The notes under the pieces: generated by a model
The model's input: the letters and a program-made list of their open reading frames with translations, nothing else
Database searches by the model: none
What the model was told of the DNA's origin: nothing
Position numbers and translations under genes: made by a program
Assembly: GCF_000488275.1 (NCBI RefSeq)
Contig: NZ_KI530762.1
Span: forward strand, 1,396,971 to 1,460,970
Direction: 5' to 3'
Length of the DNA stretch: 64,000 nucleotides
Source of the DNA: Acinetobacter brisouii CIP 110357
GTDB taxonomy: Bacteria; Pseudomonadota; Gammaproteobacteria; Pseudomonadales; Moraxellaceae
Shown here: positions 11,291 to 20,395 of the stretch, one piece after another
Numbering within the stretch: position 1 is the stretch's first letter
How the letters are laid out: every line of letters begins with the position of its first letter

Positions 11291-12098
11291 GCAGCTCAAA
11301 GAAGATATCAATGCTGTTTTTGCTCGAGATCCAGCCGCACGCAATACTTTGGAAGTTCTGACGACTTACCCCGGAATTCATGCGCTGATCATGCACCGCA
11401 TGGCACATGAATTGTGGAAGAAGAACTGTAAAGGAAGTGCGCGCGCCTTATCTTCTTTTAGTCGTTTTGTGACAGGGATTGAAATTCACCCAGGTGCAAA
11501 AATTGGTAAGCGTTTTTTCATTGACCACGGTATGGGTGTCGTCATCGGCGAGACTGCAGAAATTGGCGATGATGTGACGTTATATCATGGCGTGACTCTC
11601 GGAGGCACGACATGGAATAAAGGCAAACGCCACCCAACCCTTGAAGATGGGGTAATTGTCGGTGCGGGTGCCAAAATCTTAGGGCCATTTACCGTACATA
11701 AAAATGCCAAAGTCGGTTCAAATGCAGTTGTGACCAAAGAAGTTCCTGAAGGCGTCACTGCTGTGGGCAACCCTGCTCGCTACATCTTTAAAGAAAAAGA
11801 TAAAGAAAAAAATGCTGAAGAAGCACGTCGCCGTGACTATGCTGAACAAATCGGTTTCCAACCGTATGCAGCATCTCAGGATCAAACTGATCCAATTTTA
11901 GAAGGTATTCGTGTTTTACTTGATCGCATGCAAAACAATGAGCAACGCATGAATACACTATGCCAGCGCCTGTCTTTGCTTGACCCGACCTTTAAAAAGC
12001 AACAAACTGAACAGCAACCATATAGTGAAGAAGAGCTGAAAATTATTGAGGAAGTGCGTCGCGAGTGTGAATCCCAGACTCGTCAGTCAAAAAGCTAA
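11283..12098 (+). CDS. cysE: serine O-acetyltransferase CysE
   Basis: CysE makes O-acetylserine from serine and acetyl-CoA, the first step of cysteine synthesis. The start at 11283 is chosen over the upstream in-frame codon at 11166 because a strong AAGGAGG lies at 11267-11273 and the protein then starts [20 protein letters not shown], as expected for the family. The ATG overlaps the last codons of trmJ by eight bases. The left-handed beta-helix repeats ([43 protein letters not shown]) and the substrate loop are intact. Length is 271 residues, with a charged extension after residue 180. cysN and cysD, also needed for cysteine, lie about 1.2 kb downstream on the other strand. Confidence 0.94.
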   Translation: MFKQLKEDINAVFARDPAARNTLEVLTTYPGIHALIMHRMAHELWKKNCKGSARALSSFSRFVTGIEIHPGAKIGKRFFIDHGMGVVIGETAEIGDDVTLYHGVTLGGTTWNKGKRHPTLEDGVIVGAGAKILGPFTVHKNAKVGSNAVVTKEVPEGVTAVGNPARYIFKEKDKEKNAEEARRRDYAEQIGFQPYAASQDQTDPILEGIRVLLDRMQNNEQRMNTLCQRLSLLDPTFKKQQTEQQPYSEEELKIIEEVRRECESQTRQSKS

Positions 12099-12200
12099 AG
12101 TTGTGAATAGCATCCTGTTACACGCTTGTGCTTGTATGCAGTTTTGCTTTTTTTTAGACTTCTGAAATATCGTTTGCCATCAACCAAATTGGAAACCAAG

Positions 12201-13058
12201 ATGAGATTAAAAGCTATAGCAACTATGCTGATGACAGCAACATTTCTTTCAGCATGTAGCCCCGTTGCTGTAAAAAATAATAATTCTCAAAATACCCCGA
12301 TTGTTTTTACTGAACCAGAGGTTAGCCCACCATTTTATGCGCTAAACCCATTTAACTATACTGCACCACCTGCATTTGAAATTGACTTAAAAAATGCAAA
12401 TTCCAACAAGTTGATTGTACCAACCATTGGTTATAAGCAAGCTAATATGAAATATGCGGCTTCAGCAGGTCAAAATGAGCTGGATGTCACACATATTGAT
12501 GATTTCTTACAACTCGCTGAAGGAAAAGCACGCCACTATCCACCACAGTTCACAAATCGAAATGAGCGTTGTGGTTATGAGTCAAAATTGCGTGAAATCA
12601 GCGTTCAGTTAGATGCGCTTGCGGCTAATGACAACGCTTCTTATGATGTCTTGGTACGTGCATTTAAAGTCAGCGTCATGGCGCGTAATTTGGATATGGG
12701 AACACAGTACACCACCAAATCACTCAAATATGCACAACGTCTTATCAAGATGAATCCAAACGATCCAACCACAAACTTCTGGTTTGGTTTCTCTTTATCT
12801 GAAGGTGGCGGTCAGCATGAGGCGATTCCTTATTTAGACAAAGCCATGAAAGGTGGTGTACAAGAAGCCTATTTGTCTGCAGTCAACAACTATTTATTCC
12901 TTGAACAACGCAAAAATGCGCTTGCAACTTTATCAAGTTATAAATCTAAATATCCTGAAGAACGTCAAGTTGCTGATCGTTTATTGATGGAAATTCAAAA
13001 ACAAGGTCGCAACAACGTTTGGGAAAACCTGACTGCCATGAAACAAGGCCGTTACTAA
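12201..13058 (+). CDS. putative lipoprotein with TPR-like C-terminal half
   Basis: I do not recognise a named family. The start at 12201 gives a lipoprotein signal peptide (MRLKAIATMLMTATFLSAC) with lipobox LSAC and Cys19 as the lipidated residue; an upstream in-frame codon at 12126 would bury this signal, so it is rejected. After a low-complexity linker, the second half (about residue 140 onward) has helical segments such as MNPNDPTTNFWFGFSLSEGG and AIPYLDKAMKGG that read like tetratricopeptide repeats, suggesting protein-protein contacts at the envelope. It lies about 100 bases after cysE and ends before a terminator. Localisation is well supported; function is unknown. Confidence 0.8.
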   Translation: MRLKAIATMLMTATFLSACSPVAVKNNNSQNTPIVFTEPEVSPPFYALNPFNYTAPPAFEIDLKNANSNKLIVPTIGYKQANMKYAASAGQNELDVTHIDDFLQLAEGKARHYPPQFTNRNERCGYESKLREISVQLDALAANDNASYDVLVRAFKVSVMARNLDMGTQYTTKSLKYAQRLIKMNPNDPTTNFWFGFSLSEGGGQHEAIPYLDKAMKGGVQEAYLSAVNNYLFLEQRKNALATLSSYKSKYPEERQVADRLLMEIQKQGRNNVWENLTAMKQGRY

Positions 13059-13118
13059 AATATGCTTTAAGTTTTAAATCTTGTCATGACCTGAAATAGG
13101 TTGGCAGCTTTATAAAAG

Positions 13119-13147
13119 ACCGAGTTAAGCGATTGACTCGGTTTTGT
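13119..13147 (+). terminator. intrinsic terminator after the lipoprotein gene
   Basis: ACCGAGT pairs with ACTCGGT around a ten-base loop, followed by TTTTGTATTTTTT. Confidence 0.75.
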
Positions 13148-13224
13148 ATTTTTTAGCGGTATAGATACGGATCACATAAGACTCAAATATATAAGCCTAT
13201 TTCAAAGCATGATTAGAATTTAAT

Positions 13225-13255
13225 AAAAAAGCCCAATCAGATGATTGGGCTTTTT
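13225..13255. terminator. bidirectional intrinsic terminator between the lipoprotein gene and cysN
   Basis: AAAAAGCCCAATC pairs with GATTGGGCTTTTT around AGAT. A-rich and T-rich flanks allow termination on both strands, serving the converging plus-strand group and cysN. Confidence 0.85.
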
Positions 13256-13298
13256 CGTTTATTCAGTTGATATGCAATATATCAACTAAAACCAAAAC

Positions 13299-14915
13299 TT
13301 AGAGTTGTACAAGTTCTTGGATGTATTGAACCGCAGCATCAAACTCGGTCAATGTCACGGTCGAATCTGCCTGTTCAGCATCATCAACAATCACAACCAC
13401 GCCTGTTTCACGTAACAAACTGATTTGTTCAACAGTTAAACCTGCTTTAGCTACTGCAACCACACCTGTTTCAAGCAATGCACGTTCAAGCTGTTGCGCC
13501 TGAGCAAACACTTCAGCAGTCACAGCCAATACGGCAGGTTTTTGACCTAAACGTGCAGCACGTTCTTCAGCAGTTACTGGGCTGGTATGTGCAGTCCATT
13601 CAACAGACTCTTCCACCATACCTGCACCAACAGTCACGTTGTTCAGACGGTCAATAAAGATAAATGAACCTGTGTAACGGCTGTCTTGATAACGGTCAAA
13701 TACGACTGGCGCATCAAACTCGATGGTGACATTGGCAATTGCGTTCAATTCCAATGCTTCAACCTGAACATGCTCAAGTGTGTTGACATTGGTACGGAAG
13801 TTAATCGCAGTCACTTTAGCAGGAACAGTTTGTGTACCTACTTTCAAGTTATACAGCTTACCCACCACCAACGGATGATCAGCCATCCACACTACAGTTG
13901 CTTTCACTGAACGAGAAATGGTTGGAGCAGCTTGATCTGCACGTACCAGCATGTTACCGCGTGATACATCGATCTCGTCATTCAAGGTCAACGTCACTGC
14001 TTGACCTGCAAATGCGTGTTGCAAATTGCCATCAAAAGTTACGATTTCTTTGACAGTTGAAGACTTACCAGATGGTAAAGCCACAACTTTATCGCCCACG
14101 TTGATTTCACCCAACGCAATTGTACCTGCGAAACCACGGAAATCGAGGTTAGGACGGTTAACATACTGCACAGGGAAACGGAAATCATGTTTTTCAGTAT
14201 TACGATTAATCTGAACAGATTCCAGCGTACCCATCAAGGTTTCACCTGTATACCATGGGGTATTTGGCGATTTGTTCACCACGTTATCGCCATTCAATGC
14301 AGAAATTGGCGTAAATATGATATTGCTTGGCTTACGGTCACCCAACTGGTTCACGAAGTTTGCATAGTCAGCTTGGATTTCATTGAAGCGTGCTTCAGAA
14401 AACTCCACCAAGTCCATTTTGTTGATTGCAACAATAATGTTCTTAATGCCAAGCAGGCTCGCAATATACGTGTGACGACGAGTCTGGGTTTGCACACCAT
14501 AACGCGCATCAATCAAGATGATTGCAAGGTCACAAGTAGACGCACCTGTTGCCATGTTACGTGTGTACTGCTCATGCCCTGGAGTATCAGCAATGATGAA
14601 CTTACGTTTTTCAGTTGAGAAATAACGGTAAGCTACATCAATGGTAATGCCCTGCTCGCGTTCTGCTTGCAGACCATCTACAAGAAGTGCCAAGTCAGGT
14701 GCATCACCTGTTGTCCCGACTTTTTTACTGTCACGGGTTACTGCTTGTAATTGATCTTCATAAATCAATTTTGAATCATACAGTAAACGACCAATTAAGG
14801 TACTTTTACCATCATCGACGTTACCGCAAGTTAAAAAACGCAGTAAGTCTTTGTTTTCATGTTGTTTCAAATACGCCAAAATATCTTGGCTAATTAGATC
14901 TGATTGATGCGACAT
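13299..14915 (-). CDS. cysN: sulfate adenylyltransferase subunit 1 (CysN) with atypical C-terminal tail
   Basis: CysN is the GTPase subunit of ATP sulfurylase; with CysD it makes adenosine phosphosulfate from sulfate and ATP. GTPase motifs are visible: G1 GNVDDGKS (residues 31-38), G3 DTPGHEQY and G4 NKMD, followed by EF-Tu-like beta-barrel domains. Length is 538 residues against about 475 for E. coli CysN. The extra region after about residue 455 ([13 protein letters not shown]... [12 protein letters not shown]... TGVVVIVDD) resembles the start of an APS kinase domain, as in CysNC fusions, but lacks the P-loop GLSGAGKS and the DGDN segment. It follows cysD by 108 bases and ends at a terminator. 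Confidence 0.95.
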   Translation of the reverse strand: MSHQSDLISQDILAYLKQHENKDLLRFLTCGNVDDGKSTLIGRLLYDSKLIYEDQLQAVTRDSKKVGTTGDAPDLALLVDGLQAEREQGITIDVAYRYFSTEKRKFIIADTPGHEQYTRNMATGASTCDLAIILIDARYGVQTQTRRHTYIASLLGIKNIIVAINKMDLVEFSEARFNEIQADYANFVNQLGDRKPSNIIFTPISALNGDNVVNKSPNTPWYTGETLMGTLESVQINRNTEKHDFRFPVQYVNRPNLDFRGFAGTIALGEINVGDKVVALPSGKSSTVKEIVTFDGNLQHAFAGQAVTLTLNDEIDVSRGNMLVRADQAAPTISRSVKATVVWMADHPLVVGKLYNLKVGTQTVPAKVTAINFRTNVNTLEHVQVEALELNAIANVTIEFDAPVVFDRYQDSRYTGSFIFIDRLNNVTVGAGMVEESVEWTAHTSPVTAEERAARLGQKPAVLAVTAEVFAQAQQLERALLETGVVAVAKAGLTVEQISLLRETGVVVIVDDAEQADSTVTLTEFDAAVQYIQELVQL

Positions 14916-14976
14916 CGCTCAAACTCCACAAATTCGTTGAAATCGGTCTCTTAAATCTCTTTCCTTCCACCTCGTT

Positions 14977-14997
14977 CCCCTCTTTCTCAAAGAGGGG
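14977..14997. repeat. short GC-rich inverted repeat between cysD and cysN
   Basis: CCCCTCTTT and AAAGAGGGG flank CTC, forming a perfect nine-base-pair stem, followed by TTAGGGGAAG. No T-run follows on either strand, so it is not a standard terminator. It resembles the CCCCTCTTTG-type intergenic repeats I recall from Acinetobacter genomes; that identification is from memory. Confidence 0.45.
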
Positions 14998-15023
14998 TTA
15001 GGGGAAGTTTCCAAGGAGATTAA

Positions 15024-15932
15024 TTAGAAATAGCCTTCTTGCTTTTTCTTTTCCATTGAGCCTGCTTCATCATGGTCAATCATACGACCTTGACGCTCAG
15101 AGCTTGTGGCTAAAAGCATTTCTTGAATAATTTCCGGCAAGGTGTCCGCAGTTGACTCAACTGCACCTGTTAACGGGTAACAGCCAAGCGTACGGAAACG
15201 TACCGATTTCATTTGTGGAACTTCACCTTCACGTAGTGGGAAGCGCTCATCATCGATCATGATCAGTGTGCCATCACGTTCAACCACAGGACGTTCTGCA
15301 GCCAAATACAATGGAACTAATGGAATATTTTCCAAATAGATATATTGCCAGATGTCTAGTTCAGTCCAGTTAGACAATGGGAAAACACGGATGCTTTCGC
15401 CTTTGTTGACTTTACCGTTATAGATATTCCAAAGCTCTGGGCGTTGGTTTTTCGGATCCCAACGGTGTTTGCTGTCACGGAACGAATACACACGTTCTTT
15501 GGCACGTGATTTTTCTTCATCACGGCGCGCACCACCAAATGCTGCATCAAATTGATATTTATCAAGTGCTTGCTTTAAAGCTTGCGTTTTCATGATGTCA
15601 GTATATTTTGAACTACCGTGATCGAACGGGTTAATATTCTGCGCGATACCTTCCAGATTTTTATGTTCAATCAATTCAAGACCAAGTCGCTTAACCATTT
15701 CATCACGGAAAGTGATCATGTCCTTGAATTTCCACCCAGTATTCACATGCAATAATGGAAATGGCAATTTTGCAGGATAAAAAGCCTTCATTGCCAAATG
15801 CAACATTACTGCTGAGTCTTTACCAATCGAGTAAAGCATGACGGGATTTTCAAATTCCGCAGCGACTTCTCGAATAATATGAATACTTTCAGCCTCAAGC
15901 TGTTTAAGGTGAGTTAATCTTTCCTCAGTCAT
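15024..15932 (-). CDS. cysD: sulfate adenylyltransferase subunit 2 (CysD)
   Basis: CysD is the catalytic subunit of ATP sulfurylase in assimilatory sulfate reduction. It is a 302-residue member of the PAPS reductase/ATP pyrophosphatase family. The P-loop-like [13 protein letters not shown] lies at residues 35-47, and [15 protein letters not shown] and the C-terminal [11 protein letters not shown] region match the family. Length equals E. coli CysD (302). It is the promoter-proximal gene of cysDN; the 561-base gap upstream contains an 18-base palindrome at 16282-16299. CysB-type control is expected from the pathway, but no CysB site is defined well enough to call. Confidence 0.96.
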   Translation of the reverse strand: MTEERLTHLKQLEAESIHIIREVAAEFENPVMLYSIGKDSAVMLHLAMKAFYPAKLPFPLLHVNTGWKFKDMITFRDEMVKRLGLELIEHKNLEGIAQNINPFDHGSSKYTDIMKTQALKQALDKYQFDAAFGGARRDEEKSRAKERVYSFRDSKHRWDPKNQRPELWNIYNGKVNKGESIRVFPLSNWTELDIWQYIYLENIPLVPLYLAAERPVVERDGTLIMIDDERFPLREGEVPQMKSVRFRTLGCYPLTGAVESTADTLPEIIQEMLLATSSERQGRMIDHDEAGSMEKKKQEGYF

Positions 15933-16493
15933 TGATATACCCAGCTACACGGAGATTTTGCGCTTTATGTTAGCATGTCTGAAGCATAATAGTGCGGCTC
16001 TAAATCATTACGATTTCTGAATACCTAAATCATTTTTTCTACTTTAGAAGTTTTATTTTTCAAAGGTTTGCTGATTAAGCATTTAGCTCATTTGCAGTTT
16101 TATTCATAAGCTATGCATTATATTTCATATAGACCAACCACGCTAAAGCATCGTCTATTTTTGTATCAGAGGACGATCTTCTGTTGCAGCATGACACAAA
16201 TATAAAATTTGATTTAAAACTGCCATCAATCGACTTCTTTTATAATTGCCTACACCCTGTTTATTTTTCTCCCTGAGCGAAATTGGAATATATTCCAATA
16301 CAGCGCAAGAGAAATAAAAAGGACTTATGCAAGAAGCCTAATCTAACCAATTGTTGCGTCTAAAATGAATTTTAAAATATTGGAATGGTTAAAATATCTC
16401 AATAAAACCTGATGCAATCTAGGATATTTGACAGATCACAACTTTTCTCCCTATGATCGGAACAAATCATCATAAAAATTAATGTAACAAGCG
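15933..16493. other. intergenic region between divergent cysD and the SRPBCC-like gene
   Basis: 561 bases without a convincing gene. It must hold the promoters of cysDN (minus) and of the plus-strand gene at 16494. The only strong symmetric element is the palindrome at 16282-16299; a related half-site, TATTGGAATGG, lies near 16377. Confidence 0.5.
16282..16299. promoter_or_regulatory. 18-base perfect palindrome, candidate operator
   Basis: ATTGGAATATATTCCAAT is its own reverse complement. It lies 195 bases before the gene at 16494 and about 350 bases before cysD. A single half-site-like copy (ATTGGAAT) occurs about 95 bases further on. The regulator is unknown. Confidence 0.4.
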
Positions 16494-17054
16494 ATGTCTA
16501 TCAACAATAAATATCTACCTCACTATCATTTTATAGAAACCCATTCGATAAAAATCGCAGCATCTCAAGCAGATGTAATGCATGCTGTGCTCAATTATCG
16601 GGGTGATGATGACGCTTTTTTCAAATTTGCGATTGGCTTAAGGGAGCTACCCATCAGACTTCTTGACAAAATCACGGGGCAACAGCGCATTTCTAAGCAA
16701 GCCTTCGGTTTAGATAATTTCACAAGATTAGAACACATTGAACAGCAAGAACTGATGATGGGCTTGGCGGGGAAATTCTGGCAGCTTAATTATGGGCAAC
16801 AGCCAATTCTTGACGCAACATCTTTTTTAGCATTTTCAGAATCAGGCTCAGCCAAACTGACGCTGCATTTTTGGGCTGAAAAAATCAGTGACACGCACAC
16901 AGAGCTCACGACTGAAACACGTGTTTTTTGTGTAGATCAAAAAGCGTTGTCTAGTTTTCGACCCTATTGGTATCTGATTCGACCTGTGAGTGGTTTGATT
17001 CGCAAACGCATCTTAATGAAAATCCAAAAGAATTGTCAGGTTCAAGATACCTAA
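16494..17054 (+). CDS. SRPBCC/START-like hypothetical protein
   Basis: A 186-residue soluble protein with no signal peptide. The order of segments (IKIAASQADVMHAVLNY, a hydrophobic core, LMMGLAGKFWQL, then TELTTETRVFCVDQKALSSFRPYWYLIRPVSGLIRKRIL) resembles START/SRPBCC-fold proteins whose last helix closes a hydrophobic ligand pocket. This is pattern recognition; no ligand or pathway can be assigned. It is transcribed away from cysD and followed by AT-rich small ORFs. No good Shine-Dalgarno precedes the ATG (ACAAGCG only), so the start is less certain than the body. Confidence 0.7.
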   Translation: MSINNKYLPHYHFIETHSIKIAASQADVMHAVLNYRGDDDAFFKFAIGLRELPIRLLDKITGQQRISKQAFGLDNFTRLEHIEQQELMMGLAGKFWQLNYGQQPILDATSFLAFSESGSAKLTLHFWAEKISDTHTELTTETRVFCVDQKALSSFRPYWYLIRPVSGLIRKRILMKIQKNCQVQDT

Positions 17055-17185
17055 TTATTAGACTTCTTTCATATTACCCTTTATTTCTCTCTACGGCAGA
17101 AAAAATAAATAGTGTTTAAGCATTTGTTTTATATAAAATATAAATTTTTATTTTTTAAATATTTATATTTCTAATAAGAGATTTT

Positions 17186-17413
17186 ATGAAAAACGAAATT
17201 ATGAGTAAGTCTGAAGTAAACAGTTTTGTTTGTATTTTTTTAGGCTTAGTTGGTTATTCTATTTTTATGTTTTATCTTCTTGTTAAAAGAAGTAAGGGGA
17301 TAAATTACTTCGATGATTTATCTTCAGTGAATAGATTTATAGTATATTCTTCAGTTGCTCTAGAATTTATTTGTTTAAAAATAGTGAAAAATATTTTAAA
17401 AATAATAATTTAA
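17186..17413 (+). CDS. small AT-rich membrane protein, hypothetical
   Basis: 75 residues with two probable membrane segments: SFVCIFLGLVGYSIFMFYLL (about 12-31) and FIVYSSVALEFICLKIV (about 50-66), joined by a charged loop with KRSKGINYFDD. AAGAG lies a few bases before the ATG at 17186, supporting translation. Codon use is much more AT-rich than in neighbouring genes, which fits an acquired or fast-evolving gene. I recognise no family. A 22-codon frame follows six bases later. Confidence 0.5.
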   Translation: MKNEIMSKSEVNSFVCIFLGLVGYSIFMFYLLVKRSKGINYFDDLSSVNRFIVYSSVALEFICLKIVKNILKIII

Positions 17414-17418
17414 ATCTT

Positions 17419-17487
17419 ATGAGTTTTCTTGGACGTATTATTGAATTTATAGGTGGTATTTTATTAGCTGCTATTTTTTTACGATAG
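17419..17487 (+). CDS. possible 22-residue single-pass membrane peptide
   Basis: The frame starts MSFLGRIIEFIG, continues with a hydrophobic stretch (GILLAAIFL) and ends in Arg before TAG. The pattern, with positive charges at both ends of a hydrophobic helix, is that of small membrane peptides. There is no visible ribosome site, but the ATG is six bases past the previous stop, so re-initiation is possible. It is too short to be sure. Confidence 0.25.
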   Translation: MSFLGRIIEFIGGILLAAIFLR

Positions 17488-17740
17488 TTTTATGATTAAT
17501 AAGAATTTACCATCCGCACTTAAAGAATAATTTGATTGTAATACGATGCAGAATCCAGCCATTTCTATGAATTTTTCTATATGTTATCAATTCTAAATCT
17601 GCGTTTAAATTGTGTTAAAAAGAGATATTTCACACAATTTCACGCATTCTCTTACGGTAAATTTGTTGTGTTTTGATAAAACGTCCACATATTATCACAT
17701 GATGAGTTAAACCCGAATTTGATCATAATTAGGATAGCAT

Positions 17741-18394
17741 ATGGATCTTCTCAACCTTGCCCAACAACGCTACACCACCAAAGCCTACGACCCAAATAAA
17801 AAAATCCCGCAAGACCAGATTGATCTTCTCCTTGAAGTACTCCGTTTAGCTCCTTCATCGATTAACATCCAGCCTTGGCATTTTTTGGTGATACAAAGCC
17901 CTGAAGCAAAACAACGCGTAACCAAAGCCATGACTGGCAAATATGCCTACAATGCGCCTAAAGTACTCGACTCTTCACATACCATTGTGTTGTGTACACG
18001 TAATGACGCCACTGAAGCCTATCTGGAACAACTGGTTGAGCGCGATGATGAATTGGGGCGTTTCAAAGATGCAGCGACTAAACAGGCGCAGCGTGAAACC
18101 CGTGCAGGTTATATCGACTACTATCGCAACGAAAAAGGCAATATTAAGCACTGGATGGAAACCCAAACCTTTATTGCACTCGGTGAATTGCTTTTGGCTG
18201 CACCAATTTTAGGAATTGATGCCACTCCGATTGGCGGCTTTGATGATGCAGTGCTGAATCAAGAATTTGATTTAATCAATCAAGGTTATCATAGCTCAGT
18301 CGTGTTAACTTTGGGCTATCGCAGCGAGCAAGACTTTAATGCGAAACTACCAAAATCACGTTTAAGCAAAGAACAGCTATTTACGATTCTTTGA
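17741..18394 (+). CDS. nfsB: oxygen-insensitive NAD(P)H nitroreductase (NfsB type)
   Basis: A 217-residue flavoprotein of the nitroreductase family, matching E. coli NfsB in length. It uses FMN and NAD(P)H to reduce nitroaromatics and quinones by two electrons. Visible landmarks are RYTTKAYDPNKKI at the N-terminus (FMN phosphate contacts), LAPSSINIQPWHFLVIQSPEAK and the C-terminal GGFDDAVLNQEF plus LGYRSEQDF. It stands alone on the plus strand; an imperfect long hairpin follows 20 bases after the stop. The quinone-related operon at 18767-20800 lies next to it on the other strand, suggesting a shared redox theme. Confidence 0.92.
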   Translation: MDLLNLAQQRYTTKAYDPNKKIPQDQIDLLLEVLRLAPSSINIQPWHFLVIQSPEAKQRVTKAMTGKYAYNAPKVLDSSHTIVLCTRNDATEAYLEQLVERDDELGRFKDAATKQAQRETRAGYIDYYRNEKGNIKHWMETQTFIALGELLLAAPILGIDATPIGGFDDAVLNQEFDLINQGYHSSVVLTLGYRSEQDFNAKLPKSRLSKEQLFTIL

Positions 18395-18414
18395 TTTTAT
18401 TCATTGCGTTTTAC

Positions 18415-18449
18415 CGTATGACTTAGGCTATTTTAGCTTAAGCCATACG
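18415..18449 (+). other. long imperfect hairpin after nfsB
   Basis: CGTATG, then CTTAGGCTA, pair across a three-base loop with TAGCTTAAG, then CATACG, giving about 15 pairs with one mismatch and one G-T pair. No T-run follows, so simple intrinsic termination is doubtful; an mRNA end stabiliser is possible. Confidence 0.45.
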
Positions 18450-18766
18450 CATCACAGAACATGCCACGGCAACTAGACTCGGCAGCAAACACACAGCGGT
18501 CTTAGATAGGCTCAAGCAGAAAAGCTTCTCGGCAACAACATACCCCGTAAATCAATCTGTTACCATGGCGTTTCTTGTCCATTCAACTGTATATAATCAG
18601 ATTGAAACTCAATAATATAAAAGCCTCATCATGACATAATTCCAGCAGACCATGATTTGTAAAACTGAGCAGACATATCACTTAAATTGCTTCAATGCAT
18701 ATAAAGTCAACACTACAGGCGCGGCAAAAATAGAGGCTTATGTAGAGACACTCGGATTTTTATCAA
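18450..18766. other. intergenic region between convergent nfsB and esterase genes
   Basis: About 320 bases between the nfsB hairpin and the end of the minus-strand esterase gene. No open frame with a ribosome site, tRNA or clear repeat is seen. Confidence 0.4.
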
Positions 18767-19360
18767 CTACTTAAAAAAACTTAAGCTTTGTTCCAGTTCA
18801 GTTCGATTAATACTGTGCCCAAGACCATCAAATAAATGTACAGTTGCATTAAAGCCCGCTTGAGTTAAATACTGCTCTGCCTGAACCGATTCAGTCGCTG
18901 AAATGACTGTATCACTCTGACCATGTAACAATAAAATTTTAGGTTTATAAGCCAAATCGGCTTGAATTGGGCTAGATAAACGCCCAGAAAAACCAATCAC
19001 GCCAGCAACCGCCCAGCGTCCTGAAACCACAGCGTCGAGTGCCATAATCGTGCCTTGTGAAAACCCGCAAAACACCACCTGATCCAAATGATCCTGTAAC
19101 TGATGTTGCTCTAAAATTTGTTGAATCGCCTGATCAAAAGCAGGACGCGCCTGTTCAATCCGCTGTAACCGATTCTCTACAGTCACCCCATCAATACTGA
19201 ACCACTGAAAGGCTTCAGGGCTATTCATAAACCGATAAGGTGCGTTCGGCGCTGCGATTTTTAGTTCAGGATAATAATGTTGCCAAAACTTGCCTACAGG
19301 CAATAAATCTGCGCCCTGACTCCCAACACCATGCAAGAAAATCACCAGTTTAATTTTCAT
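18767..19360 (-). CDS. alpha/beta hydrolase, YpfH-like carboxylesterase
   Basis: A 197-residue member of the phospholipase/carboxylesterase subfamily of alpha/beta hydrolases. The HGVGSQGADLLPV start gives the oxyanion-hole region. The nucleophile is Ser101 in CGFSQGTIM, the acid is probably Asp in LLHGQSDTVIS, and the histidine is in GLGHSINR. No signal peptide is present, so it acts in the cytoplasm on small esters; the substrate is unknown. It is the last gene of the doxX-yqjG-esterase group, 12 bases after the previous stop. Confidence 0.85.
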   Translation of the reverse strand: MKIKLVIFLHGVGSQGADLLPVGKFWQHYYPELKIAAPNAPYRFMNSPEAFQWFSIDGVTVENRLQRIEQARPAFDQAIQQILEQHQLQDHLDQVVFCGFSQGTIMALDAVVSGRWAVAGVIGFSGRLSSPIQADLAYKPKILLLHGQSDTVISATESVQAEQYLTQAGFNATVHLFDGLGHSINRTELEQSLSFFK

Positions 19361-19372
19361 CGTATTTTCACC

Positions 19373-20332
19373 TTATAAGGGTAATTGAAAGTTAATTTCG
19401 GGTCCAACAGGCACAATACCTAGAGGATTTAAGGACTTAATTGAATAATACCCCTGTTTGATATGCTCAAAATTCACTGTCTGAGCAATACCAGGAATCA
19501 TGAGAATATCCTGTACATAGCGTGTCAAATGCGGGTAGTAACGTAACTGTTTCAGATTACATTTGAATAAACCATGATACGCCACATCGAAGCGAATTAA
19601 AGTCACAAACAAACGGATATCCGTTTCGGTCAGTTCATTTCCAAACACATAACGGCGCTGTGACAATCGCACTTCGAGTTGTTCCAGCATTTCAAAAACG
19701 TCCGCAACTGCATGTTCATAAGCGATTTGTGTCGTTGCAAAACCAGCGCGATACACCCCATTGTTGAGTTTTTGATAGATCTGTTCATTCAATACATCAA
19801 TTTCAGACTGTAGCTTTTCAGGATACAACTCGTAATCAGACTGTGCCAAATCAGCAAACCCAGAATTAAACATCCGAACAATATCGGACGATTCATTATT
19901 AACGATCGTTTTGCGTTTTTTATCCCAAAGCACAGGTACAGTGGCCCGCCCAGTGAAATTCGGATCGGCAAGTGTATAAATCTCGTGCATATATTGCTTA
20001 TGATTTAAGCTGTCGATATTCGCAGAAAAGGCATGTCCGAAACGCCAACCAAAGTCGCTCAATTGCGGTTCAACCACAGAAACCGACACAATATCGGTTA
20101 ATCCTTTTAATTCACGGGCAATCAGCGTCCGTGAAGCCCAAGGACAAATCAGCGCAACATACAAATGATAGCGCTCTTTTTCTGCCTCAAAACCACCCTC
20201 ACCCGTTTGACCTGCCCGACCATCAGGCGTGATCCAGTTTCTAAAACTTGATATTTGGCGGACAAAGCCACCTTCTTGGTCAATTGCCTGTACGGGTTGC
20301 CAGTTCTCTACCCACTGCCCATTTACTAACAT
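19373..20332 (-). CDS. yqjG: glutathionyl-hydroquinone reductase (YqjG type)
   Basis: The 319-residue protein is a Xi-class glutathione transferase that removes glutathione from glutathionyl-hydroquinones. The thioredoxin-like N-terminal domain carries the catalytic Cys63 in LICPWASRT, equal in position to E. coli YqjG. The substrate-contacting N-terminal segment GGFVRQISSFRNWI and the all-helical C-terminal domain (RRYVFGNELTETDIRLFVTLIRFD) are present. It sits between doxX and an esterase on the minus strand, with 63 bases to doxX. The upstream LysR-type regulator and paired boxes suggest induction by quinone-like compounds, as I recall for E. coli YhaJ/YqjF. Confidence 0.93.
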   Translation of the reverse strand: MLVNGQWVENWQPVQAIDQEGGFVRQISSFRNWITPDGRAGQTGEGGFEAEKERYHLYVALICPWASRTLIARELKGLTDIVSVSVVEPQLSDFGWRFGHAFSANIDSLNHKQYMHEIYTLADPNFTGRATVPVLWDKKRKTIVNNESSDIVRMFNSGFADLAQSDYELYPEKLQSEIDVLNEQIYQKLNNGVYRAGFATTQIAYEHAVADVFEMLEQLEVRLSQRRYVFGNELTETDIRLFVTLIRFDVAYHGLFKCNLKQLRYYPHLTRYVQDILMIPGIAQTVNFEHIKQGYYSIKSLNPLGIVPVGPEINFQLPL

Positions 20333-20395
20333 GGTTTCATCCTATTCAAAGCAAAAAAGTGTAGTGCTGATTTAGTACCACACTTCATTTTTATT

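Noticed and set aside
14977..14997. Hairpin between cysD and cysN as an intrinsic terminator
   Set aside because: No T-run on either strand and it would cut a normal operon.
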